From RYN-230 sp963844695 (GTDB taxonomy: Bacteria; Actinomycetota; Actinomycetes; Streptosporangiales; Streptosporangiaceae), in the NCBI GenBank assembly GCA_963844695.1, contig CAWJPL010000019.1:6365-70364 (forward strand): a stretch of 64,000 nt of DNA. Reading direction: 5' to 3'. Below the pieces are notes generated by a model, which searched no databases, was not told the origin of the DNA, and saw nothing but the letters and a program-made list of their open reading frames with translations. Below, piece by piece: positions 52,072 through 60,333 of this stretch (position 1 is its first letter; each line of letters opens with the position of its first letter). The translations under genes were made by a program, and so were the position numbers.

Positions 52072-53409
52072 TCACTGCTGCGGCTCCAGGAACAACTCGA
52101 CCACCGGAACGGCCACGTCCGGCTGGCGGACCGGCAGGGTAAGGGTGAGCACGTCGGGGCCCAGCCCGCTCATGGTGGTGTTCTGCGCCTGCGCGCCCGG
52201 GTCGATGACCTCGGCGGGGATCTCTGATCCGTCGTGCAGGAACTGTGCGAACTGGACCCGTCCCCCCAGGCCCTGCAGGTGGACGTGGCGGAAGGGCCAG
52301 GCGAACAGGTGCAGGTACAAGCGGTCGCCCCGCTGGGTGTAGCGGGTGTCAGGAGGCGGGACGTAGGTGGCCGGCCCCGCCCCGTACACCGACCGCGCGT
52401 GCTGGTCCATCCAGCGGCCGATGGCGTCCAGCGTGCCCACCGCGCGGGGCTCGAACTCCCCGCGGCCGGTCGGGCCCACGTTCAGCAGCAGGTTGCCGTC
52501 CTTCGACACCCCGTCCACCAGCATCCGGATCAGCTGGTCCGGGGTCTTCCAGTCGAGGTTGTCGCGGTCGTAGCCCCAGCTGCCGTTGAGGGTCTGGCAG
52601 GCTTCCCACAGCCGCCCGTCATCAGCCAGCGAGCTGGTCGGCTGGTATTGCTCGGGGGTCACCACGTCACCCTCGAGGTCGAGACGGTCGTTCACGACCA
52701 CGTCCGGCTGCAGGGACCGGATCAGGTCCAGCAGTTCATCCGAACGCCAGTCAGCACGGCCTTTCCCGCCCCAGGTCCGGCCGGGGTAGGAAAAGTCGAA
52801 GAACAGGTAGTCCACCGGCCCGTAGCCGGTGAGTAGTTCACGCACCTGGCCGTGCAGGTAGTCCGCGTATCTGCTGACGTCACGTCCCTTGGCGGCGGCC
52901 TGGGCCTGCTCGTCGTCACGCTGCGGGTGCAGGCCGTCGATCGGGAACTCAGGGTGATGCCAGTCCAGCAGTGAGTGGTAGAAGCCGATCTTCAAGCCCT
53001 CGGCCCGGAACGCCTCGACCCACGGCCGCACCAGGTCCCGCCCGGCCGGCGTGTTGGTCGCCTTGTAGTCGGTCAGCGCCGAGTCCCAGAGGCAGAAGCC
53101 CTCGTGGTGCTTGGTGGTCAGGACCGCGTAGCGCATGCCCGCCTGCCTGGCCAGCCGGGCCCATCGGCGCGGGTCATAGAGGTCGGGGTCGAAGTGCTCG
53201 AAGTAGCGCTGGTAGGCCGCGTCGTCCAGGCGCTCACGCTGCTTCACCCACTCGTGGCGAGCGGCGACGGAGTACAGCCCCCAGTGCACGAACAGGCCGA
53301 ACCGCGCCTCGCGCATCCACCACAGCCGTTCGGCACGACCGCCGCGTTCACGCTCGCTGCGTTCACGGTCGCTGAGCTGATGGTCGTTGTGCTCGCGGTG
53401 CTGGGACAC
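52072..53409 (-). CDS. Alpha-L-fucosidase, GH29
   Basis: A 445-residue GH29 enzyme with a GTG start and GGGGGTAGG upstream. Characteristic motifs are REARFGLFVHWGLYSVAARH, AVLTTKHHEGFCLWDSALTD, GLKIGFYHSLLDWHHPEFPI and the nucleophile region DYLFFDFSYPG (Asp). The C-terminal part has the beta-sandwich typical of the family. It has no signal peptide, so it is cytoplasmic and probably cleaves imported fucosides. It is the first gene of the eight-gene operon and has a 36-bp palindrome ahead of it. Confidence 0.93.
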   Translation of the reverse strand: MSQHREHNDHQLSDRERSERERGGRAERLWWMREARFGLFVHWGLYSVAARHEWVKQRERLDDAAYQRYFEHFDPDLYDPRRWARLARQAGMRYAVLTTKHHEGFCLWDSALTDYKATNTPAGRDLVRPWVEAFRAEGLKIGFYHSLLDWHHPEFPIDGLHPQRDDEQAQAAAKGRDVSRYADYLHGQVRELLTGYGPVDYLFFDFSYPGRTWGGKGRADWRSDELLDLIRSLQPDVVVNDRLDLEGDVVTPEQYQPTSSLADDGRLWEACQTLNGSWGYDRDNLDWKTPDQLIRMLVDGVSKDGNLLLNVGPTGRGEFEPRAVGTLDAIGRWMDQHARSVYGAGPATYVPPPDTRYTQRGDRLYLHLFAWPFRHVHLQGLGGRVQFAQFLHDGSEIPAEVIDPGAQAQNTTMSGLGPDVLTLTLPVRQPDVAVPVVELFLEPQQ

Positions 53410-53638
53410 AACCTACCCCCAATGTCATCCGATATGGGGCCAAACATCGGATGACATGAACGGTAACGACGGAAGGATTCGCCGTCAACCCTGCGGTCAT
53501 ACGATGCTATTGATTCGTTAAACTACCGTTACTAACTGGCTAAACAGCCGATACCGACGGCCATGAGGCGGCGCTCAGCGTGACGGCTACGAATACGACC
53601 GTGCTCACGTAACGCCTAGTCATCAGACCTATGGACGG
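53410..53638. other. AT-richer intergenic promoter region of the fucose operon
   Basis: These 229 bases hold the 36-bp palindrome and an unusually A/T-rich stretch at about 53500-53550 (GTTAAACTACCG, CTAACTGGCTAAAC). No gene is visible. It is the likely promoter and regulatory region of the operon that begins with the GH29 gene. Confidence 0.6.
53422..53457. promoter_or_regulatory. 36-bp palindromic operator ahead of the GH29 operon
   Basis: ATGTCATCCGAT and ATCGGATGACAT are perfect 12-bp inverted arms around a 12-base spacer. It stands 12 bases before the fucosidase start codon and contains two copies of the TCCGAY motif found elsewhere in the island. Confidence 0.8.
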
Positions 53639-55627
53639 TCAGTAGGTGAAGACCACCATCGCGTGGCCGTCACTCACCGTCACCCGGGTGGAGGCGTAGC
53701 CGTCCTCGTAGTGCAGTTCCAGTTCCTGGCCGGACGGCTGGAGCACGGCCGAACGAGGCGGCTTTCCGGTGCGTAGCGACACCGGGACGTCGAGCAGCGG
53801 AAACGGGTCGTGGACCAGGTCCAGGTCCTCGGCCTGCCGCGAGGGCAGGAAGCTGAGCAGATGGACCACCATGGTGCCGTTCCCGCTGACGACCGCGGTC
53901 TCGAGATGAGCCGGTCCGCCGGTCCGCAGCAGCGGCGTGGGGAGCAGCCGGTCGAGGCAGCCGCCGAGGAGTTCGCGGTAGGGGACGTTGGCGTGCTGGC
54001 CGAACGCCTGCAGTACGGGCACCGCCCAGGTGATCACCCGGCCGTTCTGGACGACCGCCGCGTACTCCGACAGCCCGCGGGCAGGCGTGTACGAGTGACC
54101 GCTGAAGTGCTCGTACGTGCGCTCGAAGTACGGTTCCACCACGCCGCACAGGGCTTGCGCGCCGGGGCGTGGCGTCATCCGGAAACCGCGTTCGTACATC
54201 ACGGTGTCGAAGGGAGCGGTGACCGCCGCCAGCTCCCCGAAGGGCCGGAGAAACACGTGGCTGTACGGTGCGGGCCCGTGGACGTCGATCCCGAGTTCCT
54301 CGAGGACGGGCTGGCCGTCGTCGTCGAGCGCGGCCGGGCCCGAGACGATCAGGCCTCCCCCCGCCGCCAGGAAGCTCCGCAGCGAACTGCGGAGCCGGCC
54401 GTCGGCCCGGGTGGTCTCCGGGAGCATGACCACGCGGTAACCGCTGAGGTCAGCGTCGGGCGGCACGACGTCGAACTGCTGGCGTAGCTGCTGCAGGGCC
54501 CGGACGGTCCCGATTCCCGCCGGCCCGGGACTGTCGCCCAGCGAGGGGTCGACCACCACCGCCACCTCGGCCAGGTGCTGGCTGCCTTCGACGAATGGCT
54601 CGCAGGCCTCGATATGGGCGTACACACCGCCGACGAGCCGGTAGGTCTCCTCGTTGGTCCGCCCGCTCGGGTGCAGCAGGTCACCCACGCCGCCGCTCAG
54701 CCCGTGGCTGAGCATCTGGCAGCACTCGTACTTCAGCGCGGCCGCTGGCTTGAGCCCGCCGTTGTCTCCCCAGCTCCGGTGGAACCGGCCGGTCTGGGCG
54801 ACGCCAGGCAGGCCCAGCGGCCGGGTGAATCGCGCCACGTACGGCAGGTAGCTGTAGCCCCAGCCGCCGGTGGGCAGCGCCTCGATCTCGACGTGCCGGA
54901 GGTATTTCTTCTCCTCCTGCAGGTTCGTCCGGGGCCGGCTGTTGAACCACACGCCCATGGGGGAGTCCGGGGCGAGCGCGGCCTCGACCATGTCCCGGTA
55001 GCGGCTCATGTAGGTATGCGCGACCTGCCGCGCGTACCGGTCGCGGTCGTCGGGGTCGCGGGGGTCGAGCCCGGCCTGGCGCGCGCCGTCCACCGCCCAC
55101 TTGGTGGTGCTGGGCTGGTCCCAGCACATGTCCAGGAACATCCCGTCTACCGGCGCGAACCGGCGCAGCACTTCCGCGAGTTGCTCGGCGACGTAGTCCT
55201 GGTACGGACTCGACATGTCGAGGATCTGCCAGCCGGCCTCGAACGCCGAAGCGGCCCGCTTGACCTGCCGCAAGTCCTCGGTGCGGGCGATCCACTCGGG
55301 ATGGGTGTTGGCGGCGTACTCGTCCACCTGGACGCTCAGGTAGATGGGCGCCCGGATGCCGCGGGAGTGCAGGGCCTCGATCTGGTCGCCGAGCAGGTCC
55401 AGCCCGGGGCGCAGGTTCGGGTGCCGTTCCGGCCGGTCCGTCGGATAGTAGAGGTGCCCGTGATGGCACTTCGCGAAGACGGTCACGCTGTCGACGTGGG
55501 CCGCGGCGAAGGTCTGGGCGAACTGCTCCGGGTCGAACTCGGCCCCGACGTCCGGGACCGCGGGACCGGTATGGAAGTCGAGATGGATCGTCCGCCGGGG
55601 GAACCGCGGCGGGGTGTCGCTGTTCAT
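53639..55627 (-). CDS. GH151-like alpha-L-fucosidase candidate (GHL6 plus GH42-type trimerisation domains)
   Basis: A 662-residue protein starting at ATG 55627. The N-terminal ~400 residues look like a (beta/alpha)8 hydrolase: RRTIHLDFHTGPAVPDVGAE, TVFAKCHHGHLYYPTD, APIYLSVQVDEYA and FAPVDGMFLDMCWDQPST. This layout is the GHL6 type. The following region resembles the GH42 trimerisation domain (SGYRVVMLPETTRADGR, FLAAGGGLIVSGPAALDDDG), then a beta-sandwich end. This combination is that of GH151 alpha-L-fucosidases. No signal peptide is seen. It lies 229 bases upstream of the GH29 operon on the same strand. Confidence 0.75.
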   Translation of the reverse strand: MNSDTPPRFPRRTIHLDFHTGPAVPDVGAEFDPEQFAQTFAAAHVDSVTVFAKCHHGHLYYPTDRPERHPNLRPGLDLLGDQIEALHSRGIRAPIYLSVQVDEYAANTHPEWIARTEDLRQVKRAASAFEAGWQILDMSSPYQDYVAEQLAEVLRRFAPVDGMFLDMCWDQPSTTKWAVDGARQAGLDPRDPDDRDRYARQVAHTYMSRYRDMVEAALAPDSPMGVWFNSRPRTNLQEEKKYLRHVEIEALPTGGWGYSYLPYVARFTRPLGLPGVAQTGRFHRSWGDNGGLKPAAALKYECCQMLSHGLSGGVGDLLHPSGRTNEETYRLVGGVYAHIEACEPFVEGSQHLAEVAVVVDPSLGDSPGPAGIGTVRALQQLRQQFDVVPPDADLSGYRVVMLPETTRADGRLRSSLRSFLAAGGGLIVSGPAALDDDGQPVLEELGIDVHGPAPYSHVFLRPFGELAAVTAPFDTVMYERGFRMTPRPGAQALCGVVEPYFERTYEHFSGHSYTPARGLSEYAAVVQNGRVITWAVPVLQAFGQHANVPYRELLGGCLDRLLPTPLLRTGGPAHLETAVVSGNGTMVVHLLSFLPSRQAEDLDLVHDPFPLLDVPVSLRTGKPPRSAVLQPSGQELELHYEDGYASTRVTVSDGHAMVVFTY

Positions 55628-55669
55628 CCTCGTGCACCCCCACGACTCACTGGACTGGGAGTCCGGCGC

Positions 55670-55681
55670 CGAGACGTCGGA
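55670..55681 (-). promoter_or_regulatory. Fucose-island motif copy (TCCGACGTCTCG)
   Basis: The motif lies 43-54 bases upstream of the GH151-like start codon. It matches the shared pattern TCCGAYGTYTNG. Confidence 0.5.
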
Positions 55682-55820
55682 TGAATGAACCGTACGGCCC
55701 CCGGAAGGGACAGTCAACGTCTCCGGGTGAAGAGCGTGAATTCGCCTAACAGGGACGTAGTACCTTGTCAGCAAGGTTCCAGCAGGCCGTTCACGCAGGC
55801 AGGCGCGGCACCCGTACTAG

Positions 55821-55832
55821 TCCGATGTCTAG
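55821..55832 (+). promoter_or_regulatory. Fucose-island motif copy (TCCGATGTCTAG)
   Basis: Sits inside CTAGTCCGATGTCTAG in the middle of the divergent region. It differs from the copy at 58301 by one base. Confidence 0.5.
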
Positions 55833-56004
55833 CCTGTTCGAGCGAACGGGCTGAGGTCACGTCCGGGTGAGTCCCCGGCTGGTGCCCGGACCCGGCCCAG
55901 GGTGCGGGGGCCGGCCGGGGTGCGATGGCCGCGACCGCCGTGAGGTTCCCCGTCTGCAGCAGCGGCCGGCCAGTCCTGGTCTCCCGCATATGCGATACTT
56001 CGGA

Positions 56005-56016
56005 GGAAACGTCGGA
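56005..56016 (-). promoter_or_regulatory. Fucose-island motif copy (TCCGACGTTTCC)
   Basis: Lies 55-66 bases upstream of the FCD regulator start and could mediate autoregulation. Confidence 0.45.
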
Positions 56017-56070
56017 TCTCTGCAGGCCGGATGAGTGGCGGGCAGCTGTGCGGCATCGGAGGTGGGCCCG

Positions 56071-56742
56071 TTGGCGGTAACCGACGAGGCGATCGAGAAG
56101 GTCAAGGCCATGATCACCTCCGGGGCGCTCCAGGCCGGCGACCGGCTGCCACGTGAGGCGGATCTGGCTGCCGACCTGGGCCTGTCCCGCAGCTCGCTCC
56201 GGGAGGCGGTGCGGGCGCTGTCCCTGGTCAACATCCTGGACGTCCGGCAGGGCGATGGGACGTATGTGACCAGCCTGCAGCCGAACCTGCTGCTGGAAGC
56301 GCTGAGCTTCATCCTCGACTTCCACCGTGACGGCACGGTCCTGGAGTTCCTGCGCGTGCGGCGCATCCTGGAGCCGGCGGCCGTGGCGATGGCGGCCGAG
56401 CGGATCACCGAAACCGAGTGCCAGGAACTCCGCGCGCTGCTGGACAGCCTCGGTCCCGATCCGGACGTCGACCATCTGGTCGCGAACGACGTGGAGTTCC
56501 ACCGGCGGATCTCGGCCTGCTCCGGGAACACCGTGCTGTGCTCACTGCTGGAGACACTGTCCGGGCCGACCACCCGGGCCCGGATCTGGCGTGGCCTGAC
56601 CCAGGCGGGGACCAAGGAACGGACCCTGGCCGAGCACCGGGCGATCCTGGAGGCCCTGGCCTCGCACGAGCCCGAGGTGGCCCGGTCCTGGGCCACCGTG
56701 CATATCGCCGGCGTGGAGCAGTGGCTCGCGTCCGTGCTGTGA
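56071..56742 (+). CDS. FCD-domain GntR-family transcriptional regulator (FadR type), likely fucose regulator
   Basis: A 223-residue regulator. The winged HTH is AIEKVKAMITSGALQAGDRL followed by EADLAADLGLSRSSLREAVR. The C-terminal all-helical FCD domain has the metal/ligand residues in EFLRVRRILEPAAVAMAAER, NDVEFHRRISACSGN and LAEHRAILEALASHEPEVAR (Asp and three His). TTG 56071 is chosen as start because GGAGG lies eight bases before it; a GTG at 56035 has no ribosome site. FCD proteins usually bind acids or sugar acids; fuconate or a related compound is a reasonable guess for the effector. Confidence 0.88.
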   Translation: MAVTDEAIEKVKAMITSGALQAGDRLPREADLAADLGLSRSSLREAVRALSLVNILDVRQGDGTYVTSLQPNLLLEALSFILDFHRDGTVLEFLRVRRILEPAAVAMAAERITETECQELRALLDSLGPDPDVDHLVANDVEFHRRISACSGNTVLCSLLETLSGPTTRARIWRGLTQAGTKERTLAEHRAILEALASHEPEVARSWATVHIAGVEQWLASVL

Positions 56743-56783
56743 GGCGCCGCGCAGCGCCGGCCGCACCCGCCTGGCGCCGGGAC

Positions 56784-57755
56784 TTACCGCACGCTCGCGT
56801 CCGGTATCAGCCCCTCGTCAGCCAGGTCGGGGAACAGCCCATCGGGCACCGCGGCCGTCAGCCACCCCGCGTCCTCGGTGATCTCGGCGGCGCTGCGCGC
56901 CCCGGCGACCACGGCGGTCACGGCCGGGTGCCGCAGTACGAAGTGCAGCGCGGCGGCGCCGATCGGCACGCCGTGGCGGGCGCATACGGCGCGGATCCGC
57001 TGGGCCCGCTCGACCAGGCCGTCCGGCGCGGGCGCATAGTCGTAGGTCGCGCCGGGGCGGGGGTCGGCGAGAATGCCGCTGTTGAAGACGCCGGCGGCCA
57101 GGACCGCGACGCCCCGCTGCTGGCACGCGGGCAGGAGCCCGGCCGCGGCGGAGGTGTCCAGGAGCGAGTACCGGCCCGCCACCAGCACACAGTCGAGGTC
57201 GGCCCGCTCGACGAACCATTGCAGCAGCCCGGCCTGGTTCATGCCCACCCCGACCGCTCCGATCACCTTCTCCGTGCGGAGCTGGTCGAGCGCGGCGTAG
57301 GCCCCGTCCAGGGCCTGTTCCGCGTGGTCGTCCGGGTCGTGGATCAGCGCGACGTTGACGTGGTCGGTGCGAAGCCGGCCCAGGCTGTCCTCCAGCGCGG
57401 CGAGCACGCCGTCCCGGCTGTAGTCGAGCACCCGGGTCAGCTGCGGCGTGCCGTAGAAGCCGTCTGCGCCCTCGACGTCACCGGGCGCGGCGACCAGCCG
57501 ACGGCCAACCTTGGTGGACAGCACGAACTCCGCCCGCGGGCGGCCGGCCAGGAAGGCGCCGATACGCCGCTCGGACAGGCCCACGCCGTAGTGCGGCGCG
57601 GTATCGAAGGCCCTGATGCCCGCCGCCCACGCCGCCTCCAGCGCCTGCGCCGCCGTCTCCTCGCTGACCGGCGCGTACAGGCCGCCGATAGGCGCCCCGC
57701 CGAAGACCATCTGGGACACGCGCAGGCCAGTTCTGCCCAACGGCACCTGGTGCAT
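56784..57755 (-). CDS. Aldo/keto reductase (L-fucose / D-threo-aldose 1-dehydrogenase-like)
   Basis: A 323-residue AKR starting at ATG 57755. Markers are PLGRTGLRVSQMVFGGAPIG, FDTAPHYGVGLSERRIGAFL (catalytic Tyr and Asp), VLSTKVGRRL (Lys) and DHVNVALIHDPDD (His). The subgroup with NAD(P)-linked L-fucose dehydrogenases has this start and the VEGADGFYGTPQ-type loop. It would oxidise L-fucose to L-fucono-lactone. It starts one base after the FucU stop, so both are in one operon. GTG 57770 is an alternative start. Confidence 0.85.
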   Translation of the reverse strand: MHQVPLGRTGLRVSQMVFGGAPIGGLYAPVSEETAAQALEAAWAAGIRAFDTAPHYGVGLSERRIGAFLAGRPRAEFVLSTKVGRRLVAAPGDVEGADGFYGTPQLTRVLDYSRDGVLAALEDSLGRLRTDHVNVALIHDPDDHAEQALDGAYAALDQLRTEKVIGAVGVGMNQAGLLQWFVERADLDCVLVAGRYSLLDTSAAAGLLPACQQRGVAVLAAGVFNSGILADPRPGATYDYAPAPDGLVERAQRIRAVCARHGVPIGAAALHFVLRHPAVTAVVAGARSAAEITEDAGWLTAAVPDGLFPDLADEGLIPDASVR

Positions 57756-57756
57756 G

Positions 57757-58188
57757 TCAGACGCCTTCACGGGGGGTGAGGTAGCCGACGGTCAGCAGCA
57801 CGTTCGCGTAGAGGCGGTCGTCGCCGGTCGCCACGCACACCGCGAGGTCAGCCTCGCGGCAGGTGGCATAGAACTCCAGCCGGCCCAGCGGCTGCAGCGG
57901 CAGGCCGTCCCCGAGCAGTTCGCGGTACCTGGCGAACACGTCCGGCGTGCTCCCGTCGTCTGGCTGCATGACTGACACCGATTCGACCGGGACCAGGTCG
58001 ATGACCGGCTCCAGCACCTGGTCCACAGTGACCAGGCCCGGCCGCACGTTGAGATGGATCAGCGCCGCCCCGGGATACACGTTGGTGCTGTGTGAGTAGT
58101 TGGCGTCGGCGAGCAGTACCCGCGCGCCGTGCCCGGCCGCCCCCAGCGCGGCGAGCAGCGGCGGATGAATAAGCGGCGAACGCAGCAC
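57757..58188 (-). CDS. fucU: RbsD/FucU-family L-fucose mutarotase
   Basis: A 143-residue protein of the RbsD/FucU family: LRSPLIHPPLLAALGAAGHG with the catalytic-type His, LLADANYSHSTNVYPGAALI, then VLEPVIDLVPVESVSVMQPD and the C-terminal DRLYANVLLTVGYL with the sugar-binding Tyr/Asn. It interconverts alpha and beta anomers of fucose, feeding the dehydrogenase gene that follows directly. It is the first gene of the two-gene operon and has a TCCGATGTTTAG site upstream. Confidence 0.92.
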   Translation of the reverse strand: MLRSPLIHPPLLAALGAAGHGARVLLADANYSHSTNVYPGAALIHLNVRPGLVTVDQVLEPVIDLVPVESVSVMQPDDGSTPDVFARYRELLGDGLPLQPLGRLEFYATCREADLAVCVATGDDRLYANVLLTVGYLTPREGV

Positions 58189-58499
58189 ATCGTCTCCTGA
58201 GGCCGGCTCTGACCTTGTGCCCAGGCCCGGCGGGCCAGTGGGCCAAGGGACAGGCTAGGCCGGCAGCCGGCCCGAGAACAAGCCTTTGGCATCCCAATCG
58301 TCCGATGTTTAGGTGGCTCTCGGAGTTGCCCGATGCCGCCATATGCGGAGGCGATCCACCCCGGCCACTTCGTTACCGGCCGGCCGCTGTCACCCTCCCT
58401 CGTCCGGGTCCGGAATCCCTCTCGCGAGTGATGGGAGGACCGGGAGCGGCTGCGAGCGTGGGAACGCCAGCGAGCGTGCGGACCTGGGAGGAACCAGCC
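58189..58499. other. Divergent intergenic region with a fucose-island motif
   Basis: These 311 bases lie between fucU (leftward) and the membrane protein gene (rightward). One TCCGATGTTTAG site (58301-58312) is visible, and a GGGAGG ribosome site serves the rightward gene. No further gene was recognised. Confidence 0.6.
58301..58312 (+). promoter_or_regulatory. Fucose-island motif copy (TCCGATGTTTAG)
   Basis: Placed about 113 bases upstream of fucU. It agrees with the copy at 55821 at 11 of 12 positions. Confidence 0.5.
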
Positions 58500-59126
58500 A
58501 TGACGACGACGACAGAGGTCAGGGCCGCCGGCCGTCTTCGCCACGCCTGGACGGCGGTGCACCACCCAGTGCCGGGGGTTTCCCGCTGGGCCCGGAACGC
58601 CGCCTGCGCCGTGCCGTACACCGTGCTCCCGGCCAGCTTGTGGCGGATCGCGGTGTGCACGTTCCACGTGCCGATCGGGCGCGGCCAGATCGGCTCCGGC
58701 GTCACCTCGTCCGGAGTGCCGGGCGTGCCACTTGAGCTGTACGTGATCGTGCTGTCCATCGTCTCCGAGCTGCTCGCGTTCACTGCTGTCGGACTGGTCT
58801 GCACCTGGGGCGAGGTGGTGCCGCGATGGATGCCGGTACTGCGCGGGCGCAGAGTGCCGGTCCTTGCTGCCGTCATCCCCGCTGCCCTCGGTGCGGTCGC
58901 GCTGACGCTGCTGTGGACCTGGGTGGCGGCCAGTTTCTCGCTCGGGATGCGGGTCAATGGCCGCCCGCTCGGGAGTGACTCCGTGCTCAGCTTCGGTGAC
59001 TGGAAGGGCCTGGTCGCGGTCATCGCGTATGCGCCGTTGCTGTTGTGGGGACCGCTGCTGGGCGCGGTGACGATCAGCTACTGGAAGCGGCGCCATGTCC
59101 GCCGCGGTCTGCGCGGCGGTCGGTGA
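58500..59126 (+). CDS. Integral membrane protein of unknown function
   Basis: A 208-residue protein starting at ATG 58500 after a GGGAGGAACC ribosome site. It has four likely membrane segments (NAACAVPYTVLPASLWRIAV; LYVIVLSIVSELLAFTAVGL; VLAAVIPAALGAVALTLLWT; LVAVIAYAPLLLWGPLLGAV) and a conserved-looking LVCTWGEVVPRWMPVLRGRR loop. It lies 46 bases before the NarL-type histidine kinase on the same strand and may be its target or accessory protein. The function is unknown. Confidence 0.75.
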   Translation: MTTTTEVRAAGRLRHAWTAVHHPVPGVSRWARNAACAVPYTVLPASLWRIAVCTFHVPIGRGQIGSGVTSSGVPGVPLELYVIVLSIVSELLAFTAVGLVCTWGEVVPRWMPVLRGRRVPVLAAVIPAALGAVALTLLWTWVAASFSLGMRVNGRPLGSDSVLSFGDWKGLVAVIAYAPLLLWGPLLGAVTISYWKRRHVRRGLRGGR

Positions 59127-59172
59127 CCGCCCGCGAGCGGCGCCGGTCAGGTCACCACGTGGCAGGCTGGGG

Positions 59173-60333
59173 ATGGTGAGTAATGTGTCGCGTTCGCTGT
59201 CGGGTCTGCTGCTAACGGCGCAGTCCTACCTGCGAGTCGTCTTCGTCCTCCTCGGCGCGGCGCTGGCCCTGGCCCTGGGCATCGCCGCCTTCACCCTGCT
59301 TTCGCTGATATCGGAGGCCGGGACCCCGTCGTGGGCGGTGACACTGATCGGCGTCGTTCTCGTCGGCGGACCTCTGATGGTGGGTATGGTCCCGGCGGTG
59401 CGGCAGATCGAGGGCGCGGCGGTTCAGGCGCTGCTGGGCGTTCAATTCCGGGACGGGCCGCCCGGCCCCGCGCTGAGCTGGTCGCAGCGCCGGCGGACGC
59501 TGGGATGGTTCCTGCTGCACCTGCTTACCGGGGCCGTCCTGGTCGCGGGGGTCATCGGGCTGATCGGGCTGGGGGGCGACTGGTGGACCGTCCCGGCAGC
59601 GGCGGCGGCGTTGCTAGGCGCGCTGCTGCTGGGCCGGCTGCTGGCCCGGCTCGGGCCGGCCTTGCTCGGGCCGTCCAACGCTGAGCGGCTGGAGCGTCTG
59701 GAGGCCGACGCCGCCCGGGCGAACGAACGTAACCGGCTTGCTCGTGAGATCCACGACAGCATCGGGCATGCCCTGTCGCTGGTGACGGTGCAGGCCTCGG
59801 CAGCGCGGAAGCTGATCGGGCGTAACCCCGGCTTCGCCGAGGAGGCGCTCGAGACGATCGAAACGACCTCGCGCCGGGCGGTGGCCGACCTCGACCACCT
59901 GCTCGGCTTGCTCCGCCAGGAGACGCCACCCGGCGCACCACCTGCGCCCGCCCCCGACCTGGCGTCCCTCGGCGGCCTGATCACCGCCGCCCGGTCAGCT
60001 GGGCTGACCGTCGAGCAGGCCATGTCCGGCGATCTGTCCCGGCTGCCGGTGCTCGTGAGCCGGGAGGCTTACCGGATCGTGCAGGAGGGTCTGACCAACG
60101 CGCTGAAGTACTCCGCGGACGGCACAGCGGTGCTGAGCATGTCGCTGCGTACTGGCACCCTCGAAATACAGCTGACCAACCCGGCCGCAGGCCCTCGCGC
60201 CACGCGTACCGGTCGTGGCCTGCGGGGCATCGGTGAGCGTGCTGCGGCACTCGGCGGCACCACGGCTGCCCGCGACGACGGTGGCCGCTGGACGCTTTCG
60301 GTGGCGCTTCCGGCGGGAGCGTTGCGGAGGTGA
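59173..60333 (+). CDS. NarL-type sensor histidine kinase (HisKA_3)
   Basis: A 386-residue kinase with about four membrane segments in the first 160 residues, then the dimerisation/phosphoacceptor box NRLAREIHDSIGHALSLVTV (His about 194) and the ATPase motifs IVQEGLTNALKYS and GRGLRGIGERAAALGG. It has no extracytoplasmic domain of size, so it probably senses a membrane signal. ATG 59173 is used; the upstream frame to 59095 overlaps the membrane protein gene. It overlaps the response regulator by four bases. Confidence 0.9.
   Translation: MVSNVSRSLSGLLLTAQSYLRVVFVLLGAALALALGIAAFTLLSLISEAGTPSWAVTLIGVVLVGGPLMVGMVPAVRQIEGAAVQALLGVQFRDGPPGPALSWSQRRRTLGWFLLHLLTGAVLVAGVIGLIGLGGDWWTVPAAAAALLGALLLGRLLARLGPALLGPSNAERLERLEADAARANERNRLAREIHDSIGHALSLVTVQASAARKLIGRNPGFAEEALETIETTSRRAVADLDHLLGLLRQETPPGAPPAPAPDLASLGGLITAARSAGLTVEQAMSGDLSRLPVLVSREAYRIVQEGLTNALKYSADGTAVLSMSLRTGTLEIQLTNPAAGPRATRTGRGLRGIGERAAALGGTTAARDDGGRWTLSVALPAGALRR

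Larger units (their letters stand above)
55628..56070. other. Divergent intergenic region with three copies of the fucose-island motif
   Basis: These 443 bases separate the GH151-like gene (leftward) from the FCD regulator gene (rightward). No gene is seen. Motif copies are at 55670-55681, 55821-55832 and 56005-56016. The arrangement suggests that the regulator acts on both divergent genes. Confidence 0.6.

Noticed and set aside
50340..52142. 600-residue frame opposite the fuconate dehydratase
   Set aside because: Antisense shadow of a gene with complete enolase-superfamily motifs.
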